Shown here piece after piece: positions 34,815 through 43,610 of a DNA stretch of 64,000 bases; within the stretch, counting starts at the first letter, position 1, and each line of letters starts with the position of its first letter. The stretch spans positions 72,782 to 136,781 of the forward strand of contig CH672400.1 of assembly GCA_000153445.1 (NCBI GenBank), read 5' to 3'. Both the position numbers and the translations under genes were made by a program. Source of the stretch: a gamma proteobacterium HTCC2207. Its GTDB lineage: Bacteria; Pseudomonadota; Gammaproteobacteria; Pseudomonadales; Porticoccaceae. Under the pieces are notes generated by a model that had not been told where the DNA came from, ran no database searches, and was given only the letters and a program-made list of their open reading frames with translations.

Positions 34815-35342
34815 ATGATTAATTTTCAGCTGAATAATACTTCCGTCCAAGTGGATATAGATCCAGATACCCCGTTGCTATGGGTGGTGCGGGATCACTT
34901 TAAACTTAAGGGCAGCAAGTTTGGCTGTGGTATGGGTCTCTGCGGAGCCTGTACTATGCATGTGAATGGCGAAGCGGTGCGCACTTGCACACTGCCTATA
35001 GCGGCTGTCCAAGGGGCTGCCATTATCAGTATCGAAGGTCTCGGCACGCCCGATAATTTACATCCATTGCAACAGGCTTGGGTTGAGCACAGCGTTCCCC
35101 AGTGCGGCTACTGCCAATCCGGTCAGCTGATGTCAGCCAGTGCGCTGTTGCAGAAAAATCCCAATCCCACAGATGACGATATAGATGTGGCCATGAATGG
35201 CAATATCTGTCGCTGCGGCACTTACAGCAAAATTAAATCGGCGATTAAGTCCGGTGCTGAGGTGATGCGTACTCAGGAGAGCATAGTCGAGACGTTTGAT
35301 CCGGCCAGTGGCAAGTCCATAGTTAAGGAGGCAAGCTCATGA
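34815..35342 (+). CDS. (2Fe-2S)-binding subunit of molybdenum hydroxylase
   Basis: 175-aa iron-sulfur subunit of a xanthine oxidase-family enzyme, like isoquinoline 1-oxidoreductase alpha subunit (IorA). The first cluster is held by C38, C43, C46 and C58 (FGCGMGLCGACTM, then RTC), and the second by CGYCQSGQ and CRCGTY in the helical C-terminal domain. It lacks a signal peptide. The tail (residues 155-175) is slightly longer than usual. Its stop overlaps the ATG of the Mo subunit (ATGA). Electrons would go to a cytochrome or other acceptor; there is no FAD subunit nearby, as in IorAB-type two-subunit enzymes. Confidence 0.92.
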   Translation: MINFQLNNTSVQVDIDPDTPLLWVVRDHFKLKGSKFGCGMGLCGACTMHVNGEAVRTCTLPIAAVQGAAIISIEGLGTPDNLHPLQQAWVEHSVPQCGYCQSGQLMSASALLQKNPNPTDDDIDVAMNGNICRCGTYSKIKSAIKSGAEVMRTQESIVETFDPASGKSIVKEASS

Positions 35343-37543
35343 AAACAGCCTCCATAACGAGACGCCTATTTCTTCTGTCCACCGGCGCAGCGGCTACTGG
35401 ACTAATAGTCGGTTGCTCTTCGGCAGCGACTAAAAGCAAAGGTTATTCCTCTATTGCCGGTGCTTTTGAACCCAACTCATTTATTCAAATTACCCCTGAT
35501 AATCAGGTGATATTTTATCTGCCCAGCAGTGAGATGGGGCAGGGTATTCTCGATGGCCTAACCACATTGATTGCCGAGGAATTACGGGTTGACCCGACGG
35601 CAATTGATGTTCGTCATGCCAGTCTTCACTCGGACTATAAAAACCCGGAGTTGCGTTTTCAGGGGACCGGCGGCAGCAATGCAACTCGCACCCAGTTTTT
35701 ACCCCTTCGACAGGCGGCGGCTGACACTGCGGCTGCCATCCGCAACGCTGCAGCCAAGCAACTTAACCAACCGGCACATAAGTTATTGTTAGCGGATGGC
35801 CATGTCACTGCTGAGGGGCGGCGCTATGCCTTTGGTGAGTTCGTTGCCCTGGCGGCTTTGATGCCGATGCCAGAAAATTCCCCTTTAAGAGGCCCCGCAC
35901 AGTTTGACCAAATCGGCCGTGAACGGCCGCGTTTGGATGCACTGGCCAAGTCCACGGGAATCGCTGTCTTCGGTATAGATGCTGAGGTAGAGAATCTCTA
36001 CCGCGCGGTGGTGGTGAGATCGCCTGTATTAGGTGCGCCACTGAAGCGCTTCGATGCTACTGCCGCCCTCAAGCAGCCCGGTGTGGTGGATGTGGTTGAG
36101 ATTCGCACCGGCGTTGCGATTGTCGCCCAGTCCTACTGGCAAGCGCGCAAAGCCGCCTCGGCTCTTGAGTTGGATTGGGAAAAAACTGAACTCGCGTCCT
36201 GGTCCTCCGACAGTATTTATCAGAAGTTTACCCAGACCTTGAATGACAGTAGTCAGAAAGGGTTGAAATGCTGTGATGAAGGGGAGGGCGATAAGCTGTT
36301 GAATCAGGCGCAACATGTCGTTAGCGCCGATTATTATGCGCCCTATTTGGCCCACGCCACCATGGAGCCCTTAAACTGCACAGTTGCAGTAGATGGCGAC
36401 AACTGCGCGGTTTATCTGGGCACTCAGTATGTGGAAGCCTCGGCTGGTGCAGTTGTTTATTACGGTGATTTCGACGCCGATAAAGTCAAAGTCCATCCCG
36501 CCTTTTTAGGCGGAGGATTTGGTCGTCGCGGTCTCGGCGACGATGTCGCCGAAGCGGTGGTGATTGCCAAGAAAACCGGCCGCAATATTCAGCTGGTTTG
36601 GAGTCGCGAAGACGATATGAGCAATGACTTCTATCGTCCGGCGGCGCTGGTGCGCATGCAGGCTGGTGTGTCTGAACAGGGGCTAATTGAAACCTGGGCA
36701 GTGCGTCGAGTGGGTCCTAATGTACTGGATCATATACTTGATCAATGGGTGGATGTGTTGGCCCCAGACTATCTGAATAAGGGCTTTGTCGATTGGCTCA
36801 GCAAGTTAGGTCGACCACTATTCAAACGCTTTATTGCCGATCCCAGTTCTGCCGATGGTATTTTTTCAGATTATGATATGCCCAATAAAGCGGTGCGTCA
36901 TGTGGCTCAGGATCCAGGTCTGCGAACGGGTCTGTGGCGTTCGGTGGGACATTCGTCCAATGCCTTTTTTAAAGAATCCTTTATTGATGAGTTGGCTCAG
37001 CGCGCCGGTATCGACGAGCTGCAGTTCCGTCTCGCCAATATGAAAAACAATCCGCGCCTCACTGAAGCCACGGAACTGGTTGCGGCGAAAGCCGGCTGGG
37101 GCAAGGCGCTGCCGGGAGGGCACTTCCATGGTCTTGCGACCCACAGCTCCTTTGGTTCTGCGGTAGCGCAAATCGCTGAGGTCTCTGTTGAAGGGACAAA
37201 AATTGTTGTGCACAAAGTCACTGCGGCAATTCATTGCGGCCTGGTAGTCAATCCAGGAATTGTTCGAGATGCAGTGGAGGGAGGCATTATATTTGGTCTG
37301 ACCGCGGCTCTTCATGGCGAGATAACCTTGGTCGATGGCGTGATTCAGCAGAGCAATTTTCACAGCTACCCAATGTTGCGTATGGCTGACGCTCCGAAGG
37401 TTGAGGTGCATATAGTTGAGAGCCAAGAACATCCAGAAGGTGTTGGCGAACCGGGCTTACCGCCCTTGGCGCCAGCAGTGGCTAATGCGGTATTTAAGGC
37501 CAGTGGGCAGCGTCTGCGCGATCTTCCTCTGAGGCTTACTTAG
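35339..37543 (+). CDS. Molybdopterin-binding subunit of aldehyde/isoquinoline oxidoreductase type
   Basis: 734-aa catalytic subunit carrying molybdopterin (IorB type). The N-terminus has a Tat signal (ITRRLFLL, R8-R9) followed by a hydrophobic stretch and LIVGC-S, so C26 may be a lipidation site. Cofactor loops include GGGFGRRGLGDDVAEAVVIA and, near the end, the catalytic-Glu motif GVGEPGLPPLAPAVANAVF. AAGGAGG precedes the ATG. The protein is expected to fold with cofactor in the cytoplasm and be exported by Tat, with the signal-less 2Fe-2S subunit carried along. Substrate (aldehyde or N-heterocycle) unknown. Confidence 0.92.
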   Translation: MKTASITRRLFLLSTGAAATGLIVGCSSAATKSKGYSSIAGAFEPNSFIQITPDNQVIFYLPSSEMGQGILDGLTTLIAEELRVDPTAIDVRHASLHSDYKNPELRFQGTGGSNATRTQFLPLRQAAADTAAAIRNAAAKQLNQPAHKLLLADGHVTAEGRRYAFGEFVALAALMPMPENSPLRGPAQFDQIGRERPRLDALAKSTGIAVFGIDAEVENLYRAVVVRSPVLGAPLKRFDATAALKQPGVVDVVEIRTGVAIVAQSYWQARKAASALELDWEKTELASWSSDSIYQKFTQTLNDSSQKGLKCCDEGEGDKLLNQAQHVVSADYYAPYLAHATMEPLNCTVAVDGDNCAVYLGTQYVEASAGAVVYYGDFDADKVKVHPAFLGGGFGRRGLGDDVAEAVVIAKKTGRNIQLVWSREDDMSNDFYRPAALVRMQAGVSEQGLIETWAVRRVGPNVLDHILDQWVDVLAPDYLNKGFVDWLSKLGRPLFKRFIADPSSADGIFSDYDMPNKAVRHVAQDPGLRTGLWRSVGHSSNAFFKESFIDELAQRAGIDELQFRLANMKNNPRLTEATELVAAKAGWGKALPGGHFHGLATHSSFGSAVAQIAEVSVEGTKIVVHKVTAAIHCGLVVNPGIVRDAVEGGIIFGLTAALHGEITLVDGVIQQSNFHSYPMLRMADAPKVEVHIVESQEHPEGVGEPGLPPLAPAVANAVFKASGQRLRDLPLRLT

Positions 37544-37569
37544 TTGCTTGGGCTGCCGCGCTTAACGCC

Positions 37570-38595
37570 ATGAATAATCATCTCAATGAGCTTTTAAAAC
37601 ATTGGCACCCGCTTCGCGATGAGCATCTCTGGGTGTTGGCGACGGTGTATAAAACCGTTGGACCCTGTTATCGCAGAGCTGGTGCGATGATGCTGTTTAA
37701 TGATCTCGGGCAGCAGTTTGGTCTGCTTAGCGGTGGCTGTTTGGAGGCCGATATTCAGCGCCATGCGGCCCGTGTTATGCATAACAAATGTTCACTTACT
37801 GTCAGTTACGATGGCAGCGATGAAGATGATATTACCTTTCAATTGGGTATTGGCTGCGGCGGCACAGTGCATATTGTGCTGCAACCGATTTTGGCTGAGC
37901 TTAACTACCTCAATTTAATTGAGGTTCAGGAACACCTAAATCAGGGTGGTACGGGGCTTTATTCTCAGCTTATTTCCACCGATGGAAAAGTCGAAACTCG
38001 CTGGGAAATTTCTCAGTCTTCTGTTCAAAAACCTTCCCCAGAATTAATAGAAAAAGATAATCAGACTTGGTTGCTAACCAACCTGAGTCCGCCGCCCCAT
38101 CTGTTGGTGGTGGGCGCGGGAGTCGATGCTCAGCCGGTTGTGCAGATGGCCAAGACCTTGGGTTGGATTGTCACACTTTGGGATTCGCGCCCAGCCAATG
38201 GGCGGCGTGAGCACTTTATAGCGGCTGACCAAATTCTTCGTCAGCCGTTAGATCTTCTAATACAGCATAAATCCGCAGCACAGTGGAACGCTGCAATAGT
38301 GATGTCCCACAACCTGCAGATGGATGCCGATACCATCAGAGCCTTGCAGGGCAGCGCCATAGAATATTTGGCGCTGTTGGGGCCAGTCTCTCGCAAGCAG
38401 CAGGTTTTGGCTCTGGCACAGCTCGAGGAGCAAGAGCTGTGCATTCCCCTTGCCGGGCCCGCCGGATTAAATCTTGGTGCAGAATTACCAGAGGGTATAG
38501 CCCTATCTATTTTGGCCGAATGCCATGCTGTATTGCAGGGCGCTGCCGGTCAGTCCTTGAGTGGCGTACTCACAGCAGAGACTGGAAGCCGGTAA
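37570..38595 (+). CDS. XdhC family molybdenum cofactor maturation protein
   Basis: 341-aa protein that in related systems binds molybdopterin, helps add the terminal sulfido ligand and inserts it into xanthine-oxidase-family enzymes. The N-terminal XdhC domain reads LWVLATVYKTVGPCYRRAGAMMLF and FGLLSGGCLEADI; the C-terminal Rossmann domain has HLLVVGAGVDAQPVVQMAKTLGW and VMSHNLQMDADT. It lies 26 bp after the Mo subunit, so it is very likely dedicated to it. The stop overlaps the next start (TAATG). Confidence 0.92.
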   Translation: MNNHLNELLKHWHPLRDEHLWVLATVYKTVGPCYRRAGAMMLFNDLGQQFGLLSGGCLEADIQRHAARVMHNKCSLTVSYDGSDEDDITFQLGIGCGGTVHIVLQPILAELNYLNLIEVQEHLNQGGTGLYSQLISTDGKVETRWEISQSSVQKPSPELIEKDNQTWLLTNLSPPPHLLVVGAGVDAQPVVQMAKTLGWIVTLWDSRPANGRREHFIAADQILRQPLDLLIQHKSAAQWNAAIVMSHNLQMDADTIRALQGSAIEYLALLGPVSRKQQVLALAQLEEQELCIPLAGPAGLNLGAELPEGIALSILAECHAVLQGAAGQSLSGVLTAETGSR

Positions 38596-39173
38596 TGACC
38601 CAGCATATAGAAGTGCTTATTCTTGCCGCCGGGGCTGCCAGCCGTTATGGCTCTGCCAAGCAGTTGATTAATCACCAAGGTAAGTCGCTGTTACAGCACT
38701 GTATAGATAAGGCCAATGAGGTTTGCCCCAGTCGGGTTTCCGTTGTGCTGGGGGCCAATCGCGAATTGATTGAGCCACTTATTTCGCAAGCCAAAGTAAT
38801 TCAGAATCATAATTGGCAGCAGGGTTTGGGTGCATCTATTGCCGCCGGCGTCGACCATATTGACCCTCAGTCTGATGGCCTGTTAATCCTTTTAGCCGAC
38901 CAAATTGCACTGACCACAGATGATCTGAATTTGTTGATCGCTGCTTTTGGTGGCGATAATACAGTCTCTGCTTATTACGCTGGCCGGCGCGGAGTACCCG
39001 CCATATTTCCCCAGAGTCACTATGCCGAGTTAGAACTATTGTCGGGGGATAGCGGTGCTAAAGAGCTGTTGCAACGGGTAGATCTCAACGCAGTGGAGAT
39101 CGATCTTCCTCTTGCCGCAATGGACATAGACACTCCTGAAGACTGGGTTCAATTTCTCGATTCAAATCACTGA
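38595..39173 (+). CDS. MocA/MobA-like nucleotidyltransferase
   Basis: 192-aa NTP-transferase. The N-terminal nucleotide loop is LILAAGAASRYGSAKQL (LAAG-x-S-R-x-G-x-x-K), followed by LLILLADQIALT with the metal-binding Asp. This matches MocA-type enzymes that make molybdopterin cytosine dinucleotide (or the related MobA) for hydroxylases of the xanthine oxidase family. The start is ATG 38595, sharing a base with the XdhC stop; a longer frame from 38283 is a shadow inside xdhC. It completes a four-gene enzyme-plus-maturation operon. Confidence 0.9.
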   Translation: MTQHIEVLILAAGAASRYGSAKQLINHQGKSLLQHCIDKANEVCPSRVSVVLGANRELIEPLISQAKVIQNHNWQQGLGASIAAGVDHIDPQSDGLLILLADQIALTTDDLNLLIAAFGGDNTVSAYYAGRRGVPAIFPQSHYAELELLSGDSGAKELLQRVDLNAVEIDLPLAAMDIDTPEDWVQFLDSNH

Positions 39174-39177
39174 CTAC

Positions 39178-39270
39178 CCGCTCCTGAGCAGCTCCTCAGC
39201 CTCTTCTCACTCGTTCTTCACTCCCTACCCGCTGCTCACTCCCTACCTATCCGCTCCCCACCTCCTACAC
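39178..39270. repeat. Pyrimidine-rich degenerate tandem tract
   Basis: Sequence of CTCC, CTCAC and CCTACC words, such as CACTCCCTACCCGCTGCTCACTCCC-type units, starting a few bases after the MocA-like stop codon. Low complexity with no open frame of interest. The rest of the 276-bp gap up to 39449 is AT-rich and should hold the promoter of the transporter, which has an AGAGGGGG ribosome site. Confidence 0.6.
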
Positions 39271-39449
39271 AAAAGCAGTGGCTAGTATTTCTCTGTGTTT
39301 AGGGCGTTATAGGTGAATAAGCTGACATTTAAGCCTAATAGAGCTCCATTCAACGAATAGTTGTTGAACCTAACTTTGAAGCGACTTACTCTCCACCCGT
39401 GTTTTTTTAAAACAAAAACTAACTAGAATTTATTCAAAGAGGGGGTCTT

Positions 39450-40673
39450 ATGGCAGGTTCAGCACCAGATTCAGGAAGCGCACAAGTGGCGGACGGTCAA
39501 CCACAGGGAAAGCAAACCTTCGCGTTTATCGCGATGACATGTCTGTTTTTCTTTTGGGGTTTTATCACAGTTCTCAACGATATTTTAATTCCGTTCTTAA
39601 AAGAGTCATTTGATCTCAACTACACCCAGGCGATGTTGGTGCAGTTCTGTTTCTTTGGCGCCTACTTTATTGTTTCACCCTTTGCTGGCAGATTAATCGA
39701 TAAGGTCGGCTATCAGCAGGGTATTGTTATAGGTCTGTTGACTACAGCTGCGGGTTGCTGCTTGTTCTACCCCTCAGCCAGTCTGCACCTCTATCCGCTG
39801 TTCCTGTTTGGCTTTTTTGTTCTGGCCAGTGGTATTACTATTTTGCAAGTTGCGGCCAACCCTTATGTGGCAGCCTTGGGGCCAGAGAAGACTGCGGCAA
39901 GCCGTCTTAATCTAGCTCAGGCAGCGAACTCCTTTGGTACCACTGTAGGACCAATCGTTGGTGCTGCATTGATTCTGGGTGTTGTGGCTGCAGATGCGTC
40001 GGCAGTTCAGGGTCCATACCTGATGATTGCCGGTCTGCTGATTGCAGCAGCACTGGTATTCCGCAATATTAAACTGCCTGTTCTGACTCATATGGAAAGC
40101 GAAGAGAAAGCTGAAGGCAGCGTTTGGGAGCATCGTCACCTGGTATTGGGTGCTCTGGCAATCTTCCTCTACGTTGGTGGTGAAGTGTCTATAGGTAGCT
40201 TCCTGGTCAACTACTTCTCCGAGAGCACGATTGGTGGTCTGACCACAGCGGAAGCTGGCGAGATGGTTGCTTACTACTGGGGCGCGGCAATGATCGGTCG
40301 TCTGATCGGTGCTGTTCTGATGAACTACATTGCCGATACTAAGTATCTGGCGATTAATGCGGTGATTGCTATTGTGATGATCGTGGTCAGCATGAACACC
40401 AGCGGCAGTGTCGCTATGTGGTCTATTCTGGCGGTCGGTTTCTTTAACTCGATTATGTTCCCAACCATCTTTACCCTTGCGGTGAAAGGTCTGGGTTCCA
40501 TGACCAGTAAAGGTTCTGGCTTTGTCTGTCAGGCAATTGTTGGCGGCGCACTGATTCCTCTGGTTCAGGGTGTTGCAGCGGATACCATGGGTATTCAGCT
40601 GAGCTTTATCGTTCCAATGCTGTGCTATATCTATATTGGTTGGTACGCACTGAACGGCGCACAAAAAGCCTAA
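39450..40673 (+). CDS. Sugar MFS transporter, FucP/GluP-like (FHS family)
   Basis: 407-aa, 12-helix proton symporter of the fucose-galactose-glucose:H+ family. Features are FIAMTCLFFFWGFITVLNDILIPFLKESF at the first helix, with the FFWGF and N-D residues of this family; VQFCFFGAYFIVSPFAGRLIDKVGYQQGI in helices 2-3; and LQVAANPYVAALGP in helix 4. A strong AGAGGGGGTCTT ribosome site is present. It stands alone, with no sugar kinase or isomerase adjacent, so the sugar is not known. The transport direction is expected to be inward. Confidence 0.92.
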   Translation: MAGSAPDSGSAQVADGQPQGKQTFAFIAMTCLFFFWGFITVLNDILIPFLKESFDLNYTQAMLVQFCFFGAYFIVSPFAGRLIDKVGYQQGIVIGLLTTAAGCCLFYPSASLHLYPLFLFGFFVLASGITILQVAANPYVAALGPEKTAASRLNLAQAANSFGTTVGPIVGAALILGVVAADASAVQGPYLMIAGLLIAAALVFRNIKLPVLTHMESEEKAEGSVWEHRHLVLGALAIFLYVGGEVSIGSFLVNYFSESTIGGLTTAEAGEMVAYYWGAAMIGRLIGAVLMNYIADTKYLAINAVIAIVMIVVSMNTSGSVAMWSILAVGFFNSIMFPTIFTLAVKGLGSMTSKGSGFVCQAIVGGALIPLVQGVAADTMGIQLSFIVPMLCYIYIGWYALNGAQKA

Positions 40674-40991
40674 GACTGCAGTAATATCGTCGGGCGTGCC
40701 TAGGTAATAGGCTCGCCCAATGATGCGTTAAACAATTCCCAAGATTTCTTCTTTAGCCTGATTAAATTCGATTTAACGCTTCTTATTAAGCGTCTTTAAA
40801 AGATGGCTGACAGTTTGTCTGTGGGCAGTGTGAAATAAATGGCGGCGCTTAAGTAGCGATTGGCACTTGGGGGATATCAGAGGGGCTTATTAGAGAGGCT
40901 TTTTAGAGAAAAAGTGATTCACCGAACCAAGCGCTGAGAGACAGGCCTGGTCCGATGAGATTGTCACTGAGAAATACGGCGTTAGCCCGCT
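40674..40991. other. Intergenic gap between convergent transporter and ilvC
   Basis: A 318-bp gap. A 5+5 bp interrupted hairpin lies at 40692-40718 (GGGCG-T-GCCTA, loop, TAGGC-T-CGCCC) without a T tract, a likely bidirectional transcript end. At the right edge, 40984-41003, a 10-bp tandem duplication covers the ilvC stop. Otherwise no gene or RNA was recognised. Confidence 0.55.
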
Positions 40992-41003
40992 TCAGCCCGC
41001 TTC
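40984..41003. repeat. 10-bp tandem duplication over ilvC stop codon
   Basis: AGCCCGCTTC occurs twice in tandem; the ilvC stop (40992-40994) sits on the junction of the units. Confidence 0.85.
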
Positions 41004-42473
41004 TACAATACGCTTCATATCCGTCATATAGCCGCGCAGTTCGTGGCCAATGATTTCAACATCATGGTCGCGAATCGCATCGTTTACTTCGATCAGACGA
41101 AGGTTGTCGACGGCATTAGAGCTATCAGCTAAACCACCACCTAACTCTTCCAGAGTCAGTGAGCTAGCATGGGCTTGCAACAGTGGCACAGCGGCGTGAG
41201 TAAACAGGTAGTTGCCGTATTCAGCTGTATCAGAGATCACTACGTTCATCTCGTAAAGCTTATTGCGAGCAATACAGTTGGCGATCAGTGGTGTCTCATG
41301 AAGTGACTCATAGTAGGCAGACTCTTCGATAATACCCGAAGCAACCATGGTCTCGAAGGCCAGCTCAACACCGGCTTTAATCATCGCAACCAGGTAGATA
41401 CCTTTGTCATAGAACTCTTGCTCAGTGATTTCGATATCGCAATCCGCTGCCTGTTCAAAAGAAGAGTCGGCAGTCTCAGCGCGCCACTTCAGCAAGTTGG
41501 CATCATCGTTAGCCCAGTCAATCATCATCGTGTGTGAGAACTCACCTTCGATAATGTCGTCCATATGCTTTTCAAACAGTGGGCGCAGAGTCACTTTAAG
41601 TTCTTCTGACATATCAAAGGCTTTGATTTTCGCCGGGTTGCTCAAGCGATCCATCATGTTAGTGATGCCACCGTGCTTCAGGCCTTCAGTCACTGTTTCC
41701 CAGCCGTACTGGATCAGCTTGCGGGCATAGGCGGCATCGACACCAAGATTGATAAGCTGCTGATGACCCAGAACTGCACCGGTCTGCAACATACCACAGA
41801 GAATAGTTTGCTCGCCCATCAGGTCAGACTTAACTTCAGCGATAAACGAAGACTCCAATACACCAGCGCGATCGCCGCCAGTAGCAGAGGCATAGGCTTT
41901 GGCGATTGCGTGACCATTGCCCTGTGGATCATTCTCAGGGTGTACTGCGATCAGGGTGGGAACACCAAAGCCGCGCTTGTACTCTTCGCGTACTTCTGTG
42001 CCTGGGCACTTGGGAGCAACCATAACAACTGTCAGGTCAGGGCGAATCTGCATGCCTTCTTCAACAATGTTAAAGCCATGTGAGTAAGCGAGAGTGGCCC
42101 CTTGCTTCATTAACGGCATAACCGCCGTAACAGCAGCGGTGTGCTGCTTGTCAGGAGTCAGATTAAGAACCAGATCGGCAGCTGGAACAAGCTCTTCAGC
42201 GGTGCCAACAGTAAAGCCATTCTCTGATGCCCAAACAAACGACTGACGCTTCTCGGCAATTGCTTGAGCGCGCAGTGCGTAGGAAATATTCAGGCCAGAA
42301 TCGCGCATATTGAGACCCTGGTTAAGGCCCTGAGCACCGCAGCCAATAATGACAATGTTCCAGTCCTTGATAAAATCACAGCCATCGGTAAATTCGCTGC
42401 GATCCATAAATCTGCATTTGCCCAGCTGCGTCAGTTTGTCGCGCAAGCTCAGGGTATTAAAGTAATTAGCCAT
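40992..42473 (-). CDS. ilvC: Ketol-acid reductoisomerase, class II
   Basis: 493-aa long-form (E. coli type) acetohydroxyacid isomeroreductase for isoleucine and valine synthesis: Mg- and NADPH-dependent conversion of acetolactate to dihydroxyisovalerate. The NADPH loop is [21 protein letters not shown] (about residues 36-56), and the enzyme has the duplicated helical knot domain that makes class II proteins near 490 aa. The start is set at ATG 42473 ([14 protein letters not shown]), which fits E. coli IlvC, with GGAG upstream; a frame extending to 42572 is upstream leader. Divergent to ilvY, its expected activator. Confidence 0.96.
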   Translation of the reverse strand: MANYFNTLSLRDKLTQLGKCRFMDRSEFTDGCDFIKDWNIVIIGCGAQGLNQGLNMRDSGLNISYALRAQAIAEKRQSFVWASENGFTVGTAEELVPAADLVLNLTPDKQHTAAVTAVMPLMKQGATLAYSHGFNIVEEGMQIRPDLTVVMVAPKCPGTEVREEYKRGFGVPTLIAVHPENDPQGNGHAIAKAYASATGGDRAGVLESSFIAEVKSDLMGEQTILCGMLQTGAVLGHQQLINLGVDAAYARKLIQYGWETVTEGLKHGGITNMMDRLSNPAKIKAFDMSEELKVTLRPLFEKHMDDIIEGEFSHTMMIDWANDDANLLKWRAETADSSFEQAADCDIEITEQEFYDKGIYLVAMIKAGVELAFETMVASGIIEESAYYESLHETPLIANCIARNKLYEMNVVISDTAEYGNYLFTHAAVPLLQAHASSLTLEELGGGLADSSNAVDNLRLIEVNDAIRDHDVEIIGHELRGYMTDMKRIVEAG

Positions 42474-42579
42474 GTTCAGTCTCCGGCCACCGGGGATCGG
42501 TGGATTATTTAATTCGAAAAGGTCGGCAAGTGTACTTGATTTATTGCGTTGCTTAAAACGATATATATTCATTACTGTG

Positions 42580-42594
42580 TTGCGTATTTTGCAA
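42580..42594. promoter_or_regulatory. Candidate IlvY operator in ilvC-ilvY gap
   Basis: TTGCGTATTTTGCAA has TTGC/GCAA dyad arms and contains the LysR-type T-N11-A core (42581-42593). It lies between the divergent ilvC and ilvY genes, 29 bp before the ilvY start, where an autoregulating LysR protein would bind. Position and shape only. Confidence 0.5.
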
Positions 42595-42623
42595 TAGTTG
42601 GTTCTCGGCGTTAAGCTGCCTCC

Positions 42624-43505
42624 ATGGATATTCGATCACTCACATTGTTTCAGCACCTGGCCACTAGCCTGCATTTCGGCAAAACCGCTGCCGCCTTTCA
42701 TGTCAGCCCCTCAACTCTAAGTCGTTCGATCCAGCGATTGGAAGATCAACTGGGTAGTCAGTTATTAATACGCGACAATCGCTCTGTGGTGCTAACCATT
42801 GAGGGCAAGAAATTACTCAGTTATGCGGATCAGCAAATTAGCCAGTTCGAAAGCTTAAAGCAGTCGCTTAATCAATCGCAAAAAGAGCTTAGCGGCTCGT
42901 TGAAACTGTACTGTTCGGTGACCGCTTCCTATTCCTATCTGCCGCCCTTATTAGAAAAATTTCGCCAGGCTCATCCGAACATTGATATCAATCTGGATAC
43001 AGGTGATGCGGCCGATGGTATTGATCAGATTAAAAATCAGAAAGTGGATTTAGCCATTGCAGCACGACCGGATGAACTGTCGTCGCGCATTCATTTTCAA
43101 ACTATTGCCACAGTGCCTCTGGCAATTGCTGCACCAACGATTAACTGTGCAGTGAAAAAAGCCCTGCAGGCAGAGACCATTGACTGGGCCAATCTGCCGA
43201 TTATTTTGCCCGAGCACGGTGTAGCGCGAAAACGTTTTGAGCAGTGGTTTCGGCAAAAGACCTCGGTGCGACCCAATGTCTATGCTCAGGTCTCGGGACA
43301 AGAGGCACTGGTCAGTATGGTCGCTCTCGGCTGCGGTATTGGTATCGCGCCCAATGTGGTGGTGGAGAATAGCCCAGTGAAAGATCGTATCGAATTGTTG
43401 CCGGGAACCCTTATTGCACCCTTTGATTTGGGCCTCTGCTGTTTTAAGAAAAAACTCAATGACCCTTTAATAGCAGAGTTTATGTCCATGGCTAGTCGGC
43501 CTTAG
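42624..43505 (+). CDS. ilvY: LysR family activator IlvY
   Basis: 293-aa LysR-type regulator. The winged helix-turn-helix is at residues 1-60 ([39 protein letters not shown]), with the [19 protein letters not shown] wording characteristic of IlvY. The effector domain follows with [21 protein letters not shown]. In E. coli IlvY senses acetolactate or acetohydroxybutyrate and activates ilvC. The divergent arrangement here is the same. Confidence 0.94.
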   Translation: MDIRSLTLFQHLATSLHFGKTAAAFHVSPSTLSRSIQRLEDQLGSQLLIRDNRSVVLTIEGKKLLSYADQQISQFESLKQSLNQSQKELSGSLKLYCSVTASYSYLPPLLEKFRQAHPNIDINLDTGDAADGIDQIKNQKVDLAIAARPDELSSRIHFQTIATVPLAIAAPTINCAVKKALQAETIDWANLPIILPEHGVARKRFEQWFRQKTSVRPNVYAQVSGQEALVSMVALGCGIGIAPNVVVENSPVKDRIELLPGTLIAPFDLGLCCFKKKLNDPLIAEFMSMASRP

Positions 43506-43610
43506 GTCGATGATTACAAGTCCGCTGATTAGCATTAGACTACTCATTTGAGTATAGTCTTTGAGCGTTAATTAAAAAAATAACAACTACTAATAATAAG
43601 GGGAATCAAA

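Noticed and set aside
38283-38594. Long upstream extension of the MocA-like protein
   Set aside because: It lies out of frame inside xdhC and has low-complexity Cys/Arg-rich translation; the TAATG start at 38595 fits the family.
39912-40664. 250-codon minus-strand frame opposite the FucP-like gene
   Set aside because: His/Asn/Gln-rich shadow translation of a membrane protein gene; no family resemblance.
42474-42572. 33-residue extension of IlvC
   Set aside because: E. coli IlvC begins MANYFNTL, which matches ATG 42473 with a GGAG ribosome site; the extension is the leader and promoter region.
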